From JAAUUE01 sp943370025 (GTDB lineage Bacteria > Cyanobacteriota > Cyanobacteriia > Cyanobacteriales > JAAUUE01): a stretch of DNA of 64,000 nucleotides. Made by a program: the position numbers and the translations under genes. The notes beneath the pieces are model-generated. The model did not search any database, was not told where the DNA came from, and saw only the letters and a list, made by a program, of their open reading frames with translations. Where the stretch lies: assembly GCA_943370025.1 (NCBI GenBank), contig CALRPI020000001.1, positions 72,590 to 136,589 on the forward strand, given 5' to 3'. Below, piece by piece: positions 41,417-50,694 of the stretch (within the stretch, counting starts at the first letter, position 1; every line of letters starts with the position of its first letter).

Positions 41417-41443
41417 AATGGCGCACCCTTTGGGTGCGCCATT
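41417..41443. repeat. 12-bp perfect hairpin with GCGCACCC core
   Basis: AATGGCGCACCC (41417-41428) pairs exactly with GGGTGCGCCATT (41432-41443) around TTT. It is the third hairpin of this type in the window. Confidence 0.7.
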
Positions 41444-41651
41444 AAACCATTTACAGTTTGTAAATCAATTAGGAGAGCTATATATCAAAACCTAGTTAAT
41501 AAAAACCTTAAGGATTTGTCAGGGGATGCAATTACTATTGTCGAATAAGGTAGATATTTTTCTTGGTGGATCATGGCAAGTCATAGGAAATTGTGTCAAA
41601 TTATGACTAACACTCAAAAAATAGGGATTAGCTCCCTCTAATCTATTGCAT

Positions 41652-42026
41652 ATGTACAAAAAAATCCGTTCCTTGTTAGTTGCTGCCTGTTTATTGCCCA
41701 CCGCCCTGATGTCCCCTGCTTCTCTGGCGGCTGGCTCCCTAGAACCAGCTAATTCTAGCCCGGCTACTGCCCCGACCCATCTTGCTCAGAATACCTATCC
41801 CCCAGAACTAGTCACGGTATATATGGATGCCTGTGTTGGTAGTGCCTCGAACGTTAATATTTCTAGAGAGATGGCAACGAATTATTGCCGTTGTTCGATC
41901 GATCGCATCCAAGGCACCTATACCTTGGAGAAATTTTTGGAACTAGTCCAGAGTGCATCCCCGGGAACCCTGCCTCCAGAGCTAGAAACCATTGCCTCTG
42001 CTTGTGTTACTAATATTTTGAACTAA
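41652..42026 (+). CDS. Secreted protein of unknown function
   Basis: A 124-residue protein with a signal peptide: MYKKIRSLLVAACLLPTALM, cleaved probably after SLAA. The mature part has a Pro/Ala-rich start and a small Cys-containing domain (four Cys: MDACVGSASN, NYCRCSID, SACVTN), perhaps with disulfides. I recognise no named family. The start at ATG 41652 is preferred over TTG 41646. It is 21 bases before the CBS-PAS gene in the same direction. Confidence 0.65.
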   Translation: MYKKIRSLLVAACLLPTALMSPASLAAGSLEPANSSPATAPTHLAQNTYPPELVTVYMDACVGSASNVNISREMATNYCRCSIDRIQGTYTLEKFLELVQSASPGTLPPELETIASACVTNILN

Positions 42027-42047
42027 TTCCTGTACTATTCCTGCACT

Positions 42048-43592
42048 ATGGAAACAGAAATTCCTAGGGGTCTAACTTCTGCCATCGATCGCCACCCGCT
42101 GATTACTACTCCAGATACCTTAATGCCAGAGGCGATCGCCCTCATGAGCCAAGTTAGGTATGGCTGTATTTTGGTGGTGGCGGCAAGGGAAGGGGTCAAG
42201 TTTCCCCTAGGAATTTTGACAGAACAGGATGTGGTGAGCCTAATCGCAGCTCAATCTGACTTGAGCGACCTGCCAATTTCTGGCGTAATGAATCGGCAAC
42301 TGATTACTGTTCAGGAGGAGCAAGCCGAAGACATTATGGTGCTTACCCATCTACTGCGGAAATATAAAAATCGTCATTTCCCAGTAGTTAGCGATCGAGG
42401 TGATTTAATTGGCTTAGTTACACCCCAATCGATTCGCAATCTTCTGAAGCCTGTTGATTTGTTTCGCTTAAAGCAGGTTCAAGAAGCAATGTCAGAATTA
42501 GTAATTCATACTTCGATCGACACAAGTTTGCTAGAAGTAATTCAACTCATGAGCCAACAAAATAGTAATTGTGTTGTGATTACTCATGGCAATAGAACCA
42601 AGAAAGATAGAATCGAAGTAAATAGAATTACAGAAAATAAAAAAATTGCTGAAAAGAACCCATTAATCCCCGTGGGAATCATTACCGAGTGGGATATTCT
42701 CCAATTTTACCGCCGGGGTTTAGACCTAGCCAAAACTACTGCTGGTCTGGTGATGAGTACACCTTTGATGTTGGTTCAGCTAACCGATTCCATGTGGACA
42801 GCCCATCAGATTATGCAACGTTTGGGGGTCAGAAGACTGGTAGTTAGTAATGCAGAAGGAGAGTTAGCAGGAGTAATTACCCATGCCAGCATTTTGGCAG
42901 AAGTAGACCCTCTAGAGATTCATCAAACGGTTGCGACTATCAAGCACTTAGTCAATGAGCAAACTATCCGACTGACTGCGATTAATAGTCAGTTAACTAC
43001 TGAAATTAATGAGTGGAAACTCCTAGAAAAAAAACTAGCCAGCTCTGAAAATCAGCTTCGTACTATTGTGGAGGTAATCACCGATATCATCTTGACAATT
43101 AACTTAAAAAACGATCAATTAGGGAGTATTGATATTGCTCCGGTCAATGAAAAATTGGAAGATGAGTATCGCTTGGCGATCATCGATGAAACTATTCGGA
43201 CTTTCTTTTATGGGGAGGTGGATTGGTTACGACGGGTGCGCCGAGTCCTAACAACCGCAACTAATGAGCAATTTGATTATTCCCTAGAAATCAATGGGCA
43301 GAATGTTTGGTTTAATGTAAATGTTTCTCCTATTTCTCAAGATTCCGCAGTTTGGATCGCACGGGATATTAGCAAACAGCAATCTGTACTTAGTAAATGC
43401 CGGGCTGCGGAAATTGCCCTGAGTCAGCTCTATCAAATTCATGTCGATCTTGCCCAAACTCTTGCAGAAATACAGCAGACAAAGGAGTCAACGCAAATGT
43501 CTGCCTATGAGCAAACCCAAGAACAAAAACTTCTCAACCTGATTAACCATGGATTGTACTTTTCCCAGCATTTCTCTAGCGAGAGTCCTTAG
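42048..43592 (+). CDS. Four-CBS (two Bateman modules) protein with PAS-like domain
   Basis: A 514-residue signalling protein. Two CBS pairs span about residues 15-290 (LMPEAIALMSQVRYGCILVV; HFPVVSDRGDLIGLVT; LEVIQLMSQQNSNCVVIT; AHQIMQRLGVRRLVVSNAEGEL). They are followed by a coiled coil (295-345) and a PAS-like domain (about 340-450) ending VWIARDISKQQ. CBS pairs usually bind adenine nucleotides. No catalytic output domain follows, so it probably acts by contacting a kinase. It ends about 520 bases before the large hybrid kinase, with repeats between. Confidence 0.9.
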   Translation: METEIPRGLTSAIDRHPLITTPDTLMPEAIALMSQVRYGCILVVAAREGVKFPLGILTEQDVVSLIAAQSDLSDLPISGVMNRQLITVQEEQAEDIMVLTHLLRKYKNRHFPVVSDRGDLIGLVTPQSIRNLLKPVDLFRLKQVQEAMSELVIHTSIDTSLLEVIQLMSQQNSNCVVITHGNRTKKDRIEVNRITENKKIAEKNPLIPVGIITEWDILQFYRRGLDLAKTTAGLVMSTPLMLVQLTDSMWTAHQIMQRLGVRRLVVSNAEGELAGVITHASILAEVDPLEIHQTVATIKHLVNEQTIRLTAINSQLTTEINEWKLLEKKLASSENQLRTIVEVITDIILTINLKNDQLGSIDIAPVNEKLEDEYRLAIIDETIRTFFYGEVDWLRRVRRVLTTATNEQFDYSLEINGQNVWFNVNVSPISQDSAVWIARDISKQQSVLSKCRAAEIALSQLYQIHVDLAQTLAEIQQTKESTQMSAYEQTQEQKLLNLINHGLYFSQHFSSESP

Positions 43593-43638
43593 GAAGAGTT
43601 ATGGCATGGATTTCAACTGAATTATCTAATGAACTATT

Positions 43639-43720
43639 AGAGGCTATTTATAAAGTCTGATTTTGCAACCCCGGAGGGGCACAAAATCAGACCCTCTAGC
43701 AACTTTATAAATGGCTTCCT
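43639..43720. repeat. Family B palindromic element, copy 5
   Basis: 82 bp with left arm AGAGGCTATTTATAAAGTCT and right arm AACTTTATAAATGGCTTCCT. The core TCTGATTTTG / CAAAATCAGA is retained but the GC centre has changed to CAACCCCGGAGGGGC. Confidence 0.8.
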
Positions 43721-43882
43721 ACAGCAGTTGGTATCCAAATAAACTATGCCGCAATTTTTGCCACAATCTTTAAACTGTTACAGTGCTTTGCGCTTTAAAA
43801 GAACCAAAGTTTTTATTGAGAGCCGCGCTCCGCGCGGCTCTCAATAAAAACTTTGTACCCCATCCACTTGAAAAGTGCTATA
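43720..43882. repeat. Element with family A-like ends and long perfect hairpin
   Basis: Ends TACAGCAGTT and AAGTGCTATA resemble family A, but the inside is different. A 24-bp perfect hairpin (43805-43828 with 43832-43855; 3-base loop TCC) has the GC-rich centre GAGAGCCGCGC. It directly follows family B copy 5. Confidence 0.65.
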
Positions 43883-44114
43883 TGATCATGAATGGGAAGA
43901 TTGGCAAGAAATGATTGGATGCCAGAAATCTTGACTTGGTGTCACTAAGATTAATTAATATAAAATATTCCTATAGCAATCCTAAATCATGTGCTAACTC
44001 CAGTGGGTTGAAAGAGTAAGCCTAGAGAGAGATTTACAGCTTAGTACAACAGATTGGTACAGATAAATGAGTGGCAGAGAACAAATTCTGAATTTTATAG
44101 ATCAGCGCAGATAA

Positions 44115-47100
44115 ATGAGCAGCAAAAAGCAAATTCTGATTATTGACAACCAATCTAATACCCTAAATTTTCTAGTTTCTCTTTTGGAAAAGGAAAGTTA
44201 TCGGGTTCAGAGGGTAAATTCTGGACAATTGGGCTTGGAAATAGCCGATGAGTCTTCCCCAGATTTGATTTTGGTTGATTTATTTATGCCGGATATCAAT
44301 GGTTATGATATTTGTAATAGGTTGAAGCGATCGACCACCACCAAAGATATTCCGGTTATTTTTATCAGCTTTCTGGATGATCCTGAGCAGAAGGTAAAGG
44401 CTTTTCAGTACGGAGCGGTGGATTATATTCAACAACCCTGCCGAGATGAGGAAGTTGTGGCTAGAATTAGCCATCAAATTACTATTCATCAGCTCCAGCA
44501 GCAACTAAAAATCCAAAATCGATCCCTAGAAAAAGAGATTGCCATTCGCCAGATTACAGAGAATGCTCTGAAGGAAAGCGAGGAAAAGTATCGGGTTTTG
44601 GTAGAGTCTTCCCAAGATATCATCTGGACTACAGATAATGAGGGTATCTACACCTACGTTAGTCCCGCAGCGCGGAGAATTTATGGTTATACGCCGGAAG
44701 AAATGGTGGGGAGGTCGTGGCGAGAATTTCTATCACCGACAGCACCCGATCGCGAGGTGGTGGCTGTTGATGGTCTGGATAATCAAAACAATAACTTGAT
44801 GCAATGGGAGGGGGCGCGCCTAACGAAGGATGGGCGAGTAGTTTCCATCTTGATTAATGCTGTGCCTTTGGTAGGTGAACAGGGGCAGATGGTGGGGGTA
44901 ACGGGAACCTACACAGATGTTACCGCCCTGAAGCAGGCTGAAGAATCAACTAAGCTGCTATTAGCTGCGACTCAAGCGATTAGTTGTGCCCCAGATGTGG
45001 ATGCGGCTTTGGGGGAGATTCTCCGGTTGATTACGCAGGCGATCGATTGGGATATGGGAGAAGCTTGGATACCGAGGGATGCCAATACGGATGATTTAGA
45101 AGCAGGAACTTTAGAATATCGGGCTGATTGGTATCGAGATGAAGAAAATTTTCGAGAGTTTCGCCAGTTTAGCCGCCAAACGAAGTTTGGTTTTGGGGTG
45201 GCGGTGCCGGGGACAATTTGGGCAACCCAAAAGCCGATCTGGATTGAGGATTTTACTAAGGACGATCAAGAGATTTTCCATCGTTCTGTCATCAGCGATG
45301 GCTGTGGCTTGAGGGCAATCTTTGGCTTGCCAATTGTCCATGGAGGCAAGGTTTTAGCTGTGATTAATTTTGCCCGGCGGCTTCCTAGCCCAAGGGATGC
45401 CCATTTATTAGATTTGGTGGGAGCGGTGGCTAGTCAAATGGGGATCATGATTGCCCAGAAGATGGCGGAGGAATCCCTGCGCCGGAATGAGGCGGAGTTG
45501 CGGGCGTTGTTTGCGGCGATGCAGGATGTGGTATTGGTGCGCGATCGCACAGGACGTTGTATTAAAATTGCCCCCACTAACCCAGTTAATCTCTACAAAC
45601 CTGCCAACCAGATGCTGGGGTCTACTCTGCACCAAGTCCTACCCCTTGCGATCGCAGACCGAATTTTAGCTGCCATTCAGCAAGTGCTGGCGACCAACCA
45701 AGCGCTGAAGATCGAATATGACCTGTGGATAAACGACCGACAGGTCTGGTTTGACAGTACCATTTCGCCCTTAGATGAAAATTCGGTGATTTTGGTGGGG
45801 CGGAATATTAGCGATCGCAAACAGGCAGAAGCAATCCTCCAAGAAACAGCCCACCGCGATCGAGCTTTAACCACCGCCATCCAACGCATTCGCCAGAGTT
45901 TGGATCTAGAGACGATCTTCAACTCCACAGTGCAGGAATTGCGGCAGGTAATTAGGTGCGATCGGGTCTTGATCTATCGTTTTAATCACGACTGGAGTGG
46001 CAAGTTTGTTGCAGAATCGATCAATCCAGAATGGGTCTCCTTGGTGCAGGCACAAAAACAGGATCGAGACCTGACTAAAAATTCCTTAGGAATCGATGAT
46101 TGTGTCGTCCTCAGAATGCAATCAGACGTGCAGGATACCCATCTCCAAGATACCGAAGGAGGAGCTTACCGTAGGGGAGTCAGCTATTTAGCGGTGGAAG
46201 ATATCCACACTCAGGGATTTTCTGAATGCTATGTAAATTTGCTAGAAAAATTCCAAGCTAGGGCTTATCTGACAGTGCCAATTTTCTTGGGCGATCGCCT
46301 CTGGGGACTATTGGGCAGCTATGAAAACGCTGCCCCCCGGTCTTGGAAGGTGCAAGAAGTAAACACAGTCCTACAAATTAGCTTGCAATTAGGAGTCGCT
46401 CTCCAACAGGCAGAACTCCTGCAACAGACCCAACAACAAGCCGCCGACCTCCGCCAGGCTGTCGTCGCCGCCGATGCAGCTAACCGAGCTAAGAGTGAAT
46501 TTCTGGCAAATATGAGCCATGAACTACGGACTCCCCTCAATGCTATTTTGGGTTTCACCCAAATCATGAGTAGCGACATTACTAGCAAGAACCAAGGCGA
46601 GCACGCTCTATCCGCTGAATATCAACAATACATCCAAATTATCAACCGAGCCGGCAGCCATCTATTAGACTTAATCAATGACGTGTTGGAGATGTCCAAA
46701 ATTGAGGCGGGAAAATCTGCCCTCAGCCCCAATGCTTTTAATCTCAAAGATATGTTGGCTAACATAGAAGCCATGTTTCGCCTCAAAGCCAAGGATAAAG
46801 GTCTAGACCTGATTTTTAACTCAGCCGCAGATTTACCAGAATTTGTGATTACTGATGAGAGTAAGCTCCGCCAAGTATTAATTAATTTGTTAGGGAATGC
46901 CATTAAATTTACGGAGCAAGGACGAGTCAGCCTTGATGTTACCCATAGCTACATTGCCTTGCCAGATAACGCCAATAACGCCGTCAATAAAACCACCGAT
47001 GCCGCTCCTCTAGATAGCAACCCAGAGAATAACTCCAATATTACCAAATCTCTACCGCTAGAAATTCGGTTGTTTTTTGATATTGCCGATACGGGTTTAG

Positions 47101-48050
47101 GCATTACTCCAGAGGAAATGCCCCTATTATTTCAGGTGTTCCGTCAGACTGCCACTGGTCATAAATCTCAGCAAGGTACGGGCTTGGGGCTACCCATTAG
47201 TCGCCAGTATGTGCAGATGTTGGGGGGAGATATTGTGGTGCAGAGTTCTCCCCAAGGTAGCTGTTTTAGTTTTGCGATCGATGCCACTTTAACTGATGCC
47301 TGTTTTGAAGACTCCATCCCACTTCAGGGAGAAGTCTTGGGACTAGCTCCGGGACAGGATGCCTATCGGATTTTGATCGTTGATGATGTGCCCGAAAATC
47401 GACTCCTCGTAGCCAAAATCCTCGACAAGGTTGGTTTTGCTGTAGCCGAGGCAGAAAATGGCTTGCAGGCAGTTGGTCTTTGGCAGTCGTGGCATCCCCA
47501 CCTAATTTTGATGGATATTCGGATGCCAGTCCTTGATGGTTACGGCGCAGCTAGGGCAATTCGTGACTTAGAGCAGGAAATTAACCAATCTCCAGCCATC
47601 AGTTCCCCAAAAACCATTATCATTGCTCTCACTGCTAGTGCTTTCCAAGAGCAGAAGCAAGTTATTTTGGCGGCTGGTTGTGATGATATTATTATTAAAC
47701 CATTACAATCTGACGTACTCCTGAATAAAATAGCTCAATATCTAAAAGTAGAATACATATATCAATATTCTTCAGTGGGAGTCGTCAACCAAAATACTTC
47801 TAATTCTCAAGAAGTAGACCTCGCCCAACTACAGATTCTCCTTAGGCAACAACCTGCTGCATGGCTAGCAAAAATACAGCAAGCTGCTGTCCAAGGAAAT
47901 GATCAACTAATTGTGCAATTGGTGCAGCAAATTCCTGTAGAACAGGAAACTACGGGGTTTTCTCAACATGAAGAACTGGCTATTACTCTTAGTAATTTAG
48001 CTCAGAACTTTCAGTTTGAAAAAATCATTGAAATTATCCACCAGGTCTAG
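44115..48050 (+). CDS. Large hybrid histidine kinase (REC-PAS-GAF-PAS-GAF-HisKA-HATPase-REC)
   Basis: A 1311-residue sensor kinase. Order: receiver (4-118; phospho-Asp D55, but ILIIDNQS lacks one acidic residue and the conserved Lys is Gln in VDYIQQP); PAS (155-275); GAF (about 285-445); PAS (460-575); a phytochrome/cyanobacteriochrome-like GAF (about 595-780) with C705 in GFSECYVNLLEKFQARAYL; HisKA with H802 (SHELRTPLNAIL); HATPase (GTGLGLPISRQY); second receiver with D1134 (LILMDIRMP); and a 110-residue tail resembling an Hpt-like or dimer helix region. Four bases separate it from the diguanylate cyclase. I infer that light or redox input could control the downstream cyclase. Confidence 0.92.
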   Translation: MSSKKQILIIDNQSNTLNFLVSLLEKESYRVQRVNSGQLGLEIADESSPDLILVDLFMPDINGYDICNRLKRSTTTKDIPVIFISFLDDPEQKVKAFQYGAVDYIQQPCRDEEVVARISHQITIHQLQQQLKIQNRSLEKEIAIRQITENALKESEEKYRVLVESSQDIIWTTDNEGIYTYVSPAARRIYGYTPEEMVGRSWREFLSPTAPDREVVAVDGLDNQNNNLMQWEGARLTKDGRVVSILINAVPLVGEQGQMVGVTGTYTDVTALKQAEESTKLLLAATQAISCAPDVDAALGEILRLITQAIDWDMGEAWIPRDANTDDLEAGTLEYRADWYRDEENFREFRQFSRQTKFGFGVAVPGTIWATQKPIWIEDFTKDDQEIFHRSVISDGCGLRAIFGLPIVHGGKVLAVINFARRLPSPRDAHLLDLVGAVASQMGIMIAQKMAEESLRRNEAELRALFAAMQDVVLVRDRTGRCIKIAPTNPVNLYKPANQMLGSTLHQVLPLAIADRILAAIQQVLATNQALKIEYDLWINDRQVWFDSTISPLDENSVILVGRNISDRKQAEAILQETAHRDRALTTAIQRIRQSLDLETIFNSTVQELRQVIRCDRVLIYRFNHDWSGKFVAESINPEWVSLVQAQKQDRDLTKNSLGIDDCVVLRMQSDVQDTHLQDTEGGAYRRGVSYLAVEDIHTQGFSECYVNLLEKFQARAYLTVPIFLGDRLWGLLGSYENAAPRSWKVQEVNTVLQISLQLGVALQQAELLQQTQQQAADLRQAVVAADAANRAKSEFLANMSHELRTPLNAILGFTQIMSSDITSKNQGEHALSAEYQQYIQIINRAGSHLLDLINDVLEMSKIEAGKSALSPNAFNLKDMLANIEAMFRLKAKDKGLDLIFNSAADLPEFVITDESKLRQVLINLLGNAIKFTEQGRVSLDVTHSYIALPDNANNAVNKTTDAAPLDSNPENNSNITKSLPLEIRLFFDIADTGLGITPEEMPLLFQVFRQTATGHKSQQGTGLGLPISRQYVQMLGGDIVVQSSPQGSCFSFAIDATLTDACFEDSIPLQGEVLGLAPGQDAYRILIVDDVPENRLLVAKILDKVGFAVAEAENGLQAVGLWQSWHPHLILMDIRMPVLDGYGAARAIRDLEQEINQSPAISSPKTIIIALTASAFQEQKQVILAAGCDDIIIKPLQSDVLLNKIAQYLKVEYIYQYSSVGVVNQNTSNSQEVDLAQLQILLRQQPAAWLAKIQQAAVQGNDQLIVQLVQQIPVEQETTGFSQHEELAITLSNLAQNFQFEKIIEIIHQV

Positions 48051-48053
48051 ATT

Positions 48054-49133
48054 ATGAATGCCCTGCGGCAATTTCTTCCCTCTCAAACTGTCATAACCAA
48101 GACTATTTTGATCGTAGATGATACCCCAGCTAATCTACAGGTCTTAACTTTGATGCTTAAGGAACAGGGCTATCAGGTTCGGAATGCCTTGAATGGAGTG
48201 ATGGCGCTGATGGTTTGCGATCGCGAACCCCCGGATCTGATCATTCTTGATATCATGATGCCCCAGATGAATGGCTATGAATTGTGTAAGCAGTTGAAAG
48301 ATTCCCCCTTAACTGCGGCCATTCCCATTATTTTTGTGAGTGCCTTAGATCGAGCCAGTGACAAGATTATGGGTTTTCAGGTCGGGGGAGCTGATTATAT
48401 CACTAAGCCTTTTCAAGCAGAAGAAGTTTTGGTGCGAGTAAAGTATCAGCTACTTTTGCAAGACATGCAAGACCAACTGCAACAGCAAAATCTGCTGCTA
48501 GAAAAACAAAATGTGCAACTCCAAGATGAAATTAAGCGCCGAAAACGCATAGAAATTGCCCTTGCTCAAGCAAATCGGAAGTTTCGCCAGTTAGCCAGCC
48601 AAGATGGTTTAACCGGGATTGCCAACCGCCGCTATTTCGATCGCTACTTCCGACAGGAGTGGCACAGAGCCATTCGGGAACATCAAGCTATATCCCTGAT
48701 CCTCTGTGATGTAGATTGTTTTAAACTTTATAATGACAGTTACGGACATCCGGCTGGAGATGTTTGCCTAGTCAAGATTGCCGAGACAATTAATCAATCG
48801 GTAAAGCGTCCAGCAGACCTAGTATCGCGTTATGGTGGAGAGGAATTTGCGGTGATTTTACCCAACACTGAGTTGTCGGGAGCGGTGCAAGTGGCGCAGG
48901 AGATTCATAAACAGGTGCGATCGATCAAAATTCCCCACGAAACATCTACCGTCGCTGAATATATTACCTTAAGCATGGGGATCCATAGCCTGAGTCCACT
49001 TTTGGAATCTACGGAAATTGATCTCCTAAATGCCGCAGACCAAGCCCTCTATCAAGCAAAACAAACAGGGCGTAACCAATACTGTATTTATAACCAAATA
49101 CTCTCCCCTAAGATTTCTGCAACTGAAAAATAA
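48054..49133 (+). CDS. Response regulator diguanylate cyclase (REC-GGDEF)
   Basis: A 359-residue protein: a receiver with ILIVDDTP, LIILDIMMPQMNGYEL and the lysine in ADYITKPF; a coiled coil (about 140-180); and a GGDEF domain with active site GGEEF (261-265). The inhibitory I-site RxxD is present (R252-PAD255), so product feedback is likely. It makes cyclic di-GMP from two GTP. It lies 3 bases after the hybrid kinase and 4 before the next kinase, so the three are surely one operon. Confidence 0.96.
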   Translation: MNALRQFLPSQTVITKTILIVDDTPANLQVLTLMLKEQGYQVRNALNGVMALMVCDREPPDLIILDIMMPQMNGYELCKQLKDSPLTAAIPIIFVSALDRASDKIMGFQVGGADYITKPFQAEEVLVRVKYQLLLQDMQDQLQQQNLLLEKQNVQLQDEIKRRKRIEIALAQANRKFRQLASQDGLTGIANRRYFDRYFRQEWHRAIREHQAISLILCDVDCFKLYNDSYGHPAGDVCLVKIAETINQSVKRPADLVSRYGGEEFAVILPNTELSGAVQVAQEIHKQVRSIKIPHETSTVAEYITLSMGIHSLSPLLESTEIDLLNAADQALYQAKQTGRNQYCIYNQILSPKISATEK

Positions 49134-49137
49134 TCTC

Positions 49138-50547
49138 ATGAACAGCCAGCAAATCCCTTCCTTACCTCCAGATGAACCAGAGCAACCAACGAGTATTTTA
49201 GTAGTAGATGATACCCCAGATAATATTCGTTTGTTAGCCACAATTCTTGCTGACCAAGGCTATGAAGTCCGCAAAGCCCTAAATGGCAAAATGGCTTTAA
49301 TGGCGGTGAATAATAGCTTACCGGATTTGATTTTGCTGGATATTAATATGCCAGATCTAGATGGCTATCAGGTCTGTGAACAATTGAAGCAAAACCCCCA
49401 TACCCAAGATATTCCTGTGATTTTTATTAGTGCCTTAGATGAAGTGACTGATAAGATCAAGGCTTTTACGTTGGGGGCGGTAGATTATGTGACGAAGCCT
49501 TTTGAGCAGGGGGAGGTGATTTCTCGGGTACGGAATCAAATCCGGCTGCGATCGCTGCAAATAGAACTAGAGAAAAAAAACAACTCCCTCGAACAGGCAA
49601 TGCAGCAACTCCAACAAACCCAAGCCGAACTAGTCCAGCAGCAAAAGATGTTGGCGTTGGGGCAGCTAGTTGCTGGTATTGCCCATGAAATTAATAATCC
49701 CGTTACCTTCATCTACAGCAATCTCTCCCATATCAGAAACTACACCAGTGATCTGATGCGTCTGTTGCTGTTGTATCGCACCTCAACCACCGCCAATGCA
49801 GAAATTACTAACCTAGAAGAAGAAATAGATATTGAGTTCCTCAGTCATGATTTATCTAAACTAATGAAATCCATGCAGGCGGGGGCTGAGCGCATCCGGG
49901 AAATAGTTTTTAGCTTGCGGAATTTTTCTCGACTGGGAGAGGCAGAGCGCAAACTAGCGGATCTGCATGTGGGTTTAGATAGCACCTTAATGCTATTGGA
50001 GTATCGCCTCAAGGAAAGCATTGAAAAAATTGGAGTAGAAGTAGTGCGAGACTATGGGGAATTACCCTTGGTGGAATGCTATGCCGGGAAAATTAATCAA
50101 GTGTGGATGAATATTTTAAATAATGCGATCGATTCTTTGGAATCACGCTACGCGAATGACTCTTGGGAATCACGCTACGCGATTGCCTCTTTGCAATCGC
50201 CTCATGGCAGCAGAACTATGGAATCCCCCTCTGCTAACCAAAACTCTCCCTTACCCGACAGTAATAGTCAGCCCACTATCCCCAAAATTATTATCCGGAC
50301 GCATCTAACCGAGACTGGGCAAGTATCGATCTCGTTTATCGATAATGGCTGCGGCATGACAGAGGAAGTCCGACAGCGGGTATTTGAGCCTTTCTTTTCG
50401 ACTAAAGGTGTTCGGCAATCTGGGGGCTTGGGCATGACCATCAGCTACGGGATTATTGTCAATGAACACCAAGGAGAAATTTCCTGCTTCAGCGAGCCAC
50501 AAGTAGGAACCACTATCCAAGTCCTCTTACCCCAATCTGTCTCATGA
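49138..50547 (+). CDS. Response regulator-histidine kinase (REC-HisKA-HATPase)
   Basis: A 469-residue protein. Starting at ATG 49138, it has a receiver (ILVVDDTPDNIRLL, LILLDINMPDLDGYQV, VDYVTKPFEQ), a coiled coil, and an NtrB-type kinase part with the histidine in GIAHEINNPVTFIY, N box WMNILNNAIDSL and SISFIDNGCGM / GGLGMTISYGII. Between N box and the D box there is an unusual segment of about 45 residues in which ESRYAND-SW-ESRYAIAS is repeated; the DNA word GGAATCACGCTACGCGA occurs twice. ATG 49030 inside the previous gene is not the start. Confidence 0.93.
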   Translation: MNSQQIPSLPPDEPEQPTSILVVDDTPDNIRLLATILADQGYEVRKALNGKMALMAVNNSLPDLILLDINMPDLDGYQVCEQLKQNPHTQDIPVIFISALDEVTDKIKAFTLGAVDYVTKPFEQGEVISRVRNQIRLRSLQIELEKKNNSLEQAMQQLQQTQAELVQQQKMLALGQLVAGIAHEINNPVTFIYSNLSHIRNYTSDLMRLLLLYRTSTTANAEITNLEEEIDIEFLSHDLSKLMKSMQAGAERIREIVFSLRNFSRLGEAERKLADLHVGLDSTLMLLEYRLKESIEKIGVEVVRDYGELPLVECYAGKINQVWMNILNNAIDSLESRYANDSWESRYAIASLQSPHGSRTMESPSANQNSPLPDSNSQPTIPKIIIRTHLTETGQVSISFIDNGCGMTEEVRQRVFEPFFSTKGVRQSGGLGMTISYGIIVNEHQGEISCFSEPQVGTTIQVLLPQSVS

Positions 50548-50694
50548 TGTTTTCATGATGTAGCGATCGTCAAGAAGGATATGTCATAGAATCCCCGCAA
50601 AGTCGATGATTAGCACCAAACTAGTGACCTTCTAAAAATCAGCAAAGAGTGCTTTGAAATCAAGATTGAACGATCGAGATATTACACATTGCCC

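Larger units (their letters stand above)
40985..41651. other. Intergenic region with family B element and two GC-rich hairpins
   Basis: No supported gene in 667 bases. It contains family B copy 4 (41097-41178), a lone GTGCTGTATTAG word (about 41199), a 19-bp perfect hairpin (41322-41362) and a 12-bp perfect hairpin (41417-41443). The ends face divergent genes (acs and the secreted protein), so both promoters should lie here. Confidence 0.75.
43593..44114. other. Intergenic region with family B element and a 24-bp perfect hairpin element
   Basis: 522 bases. Contains family B copy 5 (43639-43720), then a 163-bp element (43720-43882) with ends TACAGCAGTT / AAAGTGCTATA and a perfect 24-bp hairpin, then a TATAGCAATCCTAAAT word (43972). 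The last 110 bases before the kinase contain two near-repeats of ATAAATGAGYRGCARARARCAAATTCTGA (split across 44064-44133), one of them over the start codon. Confidence 0.7.

Noticed and set aside
49030..49137. An upstream ATG giving a longer REC-kinase
   Set aside because: These codons lie within the end of the diguanylate cyclase gene in another frame; ATG 49138 begins 4 bases after that gene's stop and fits the receiver start.
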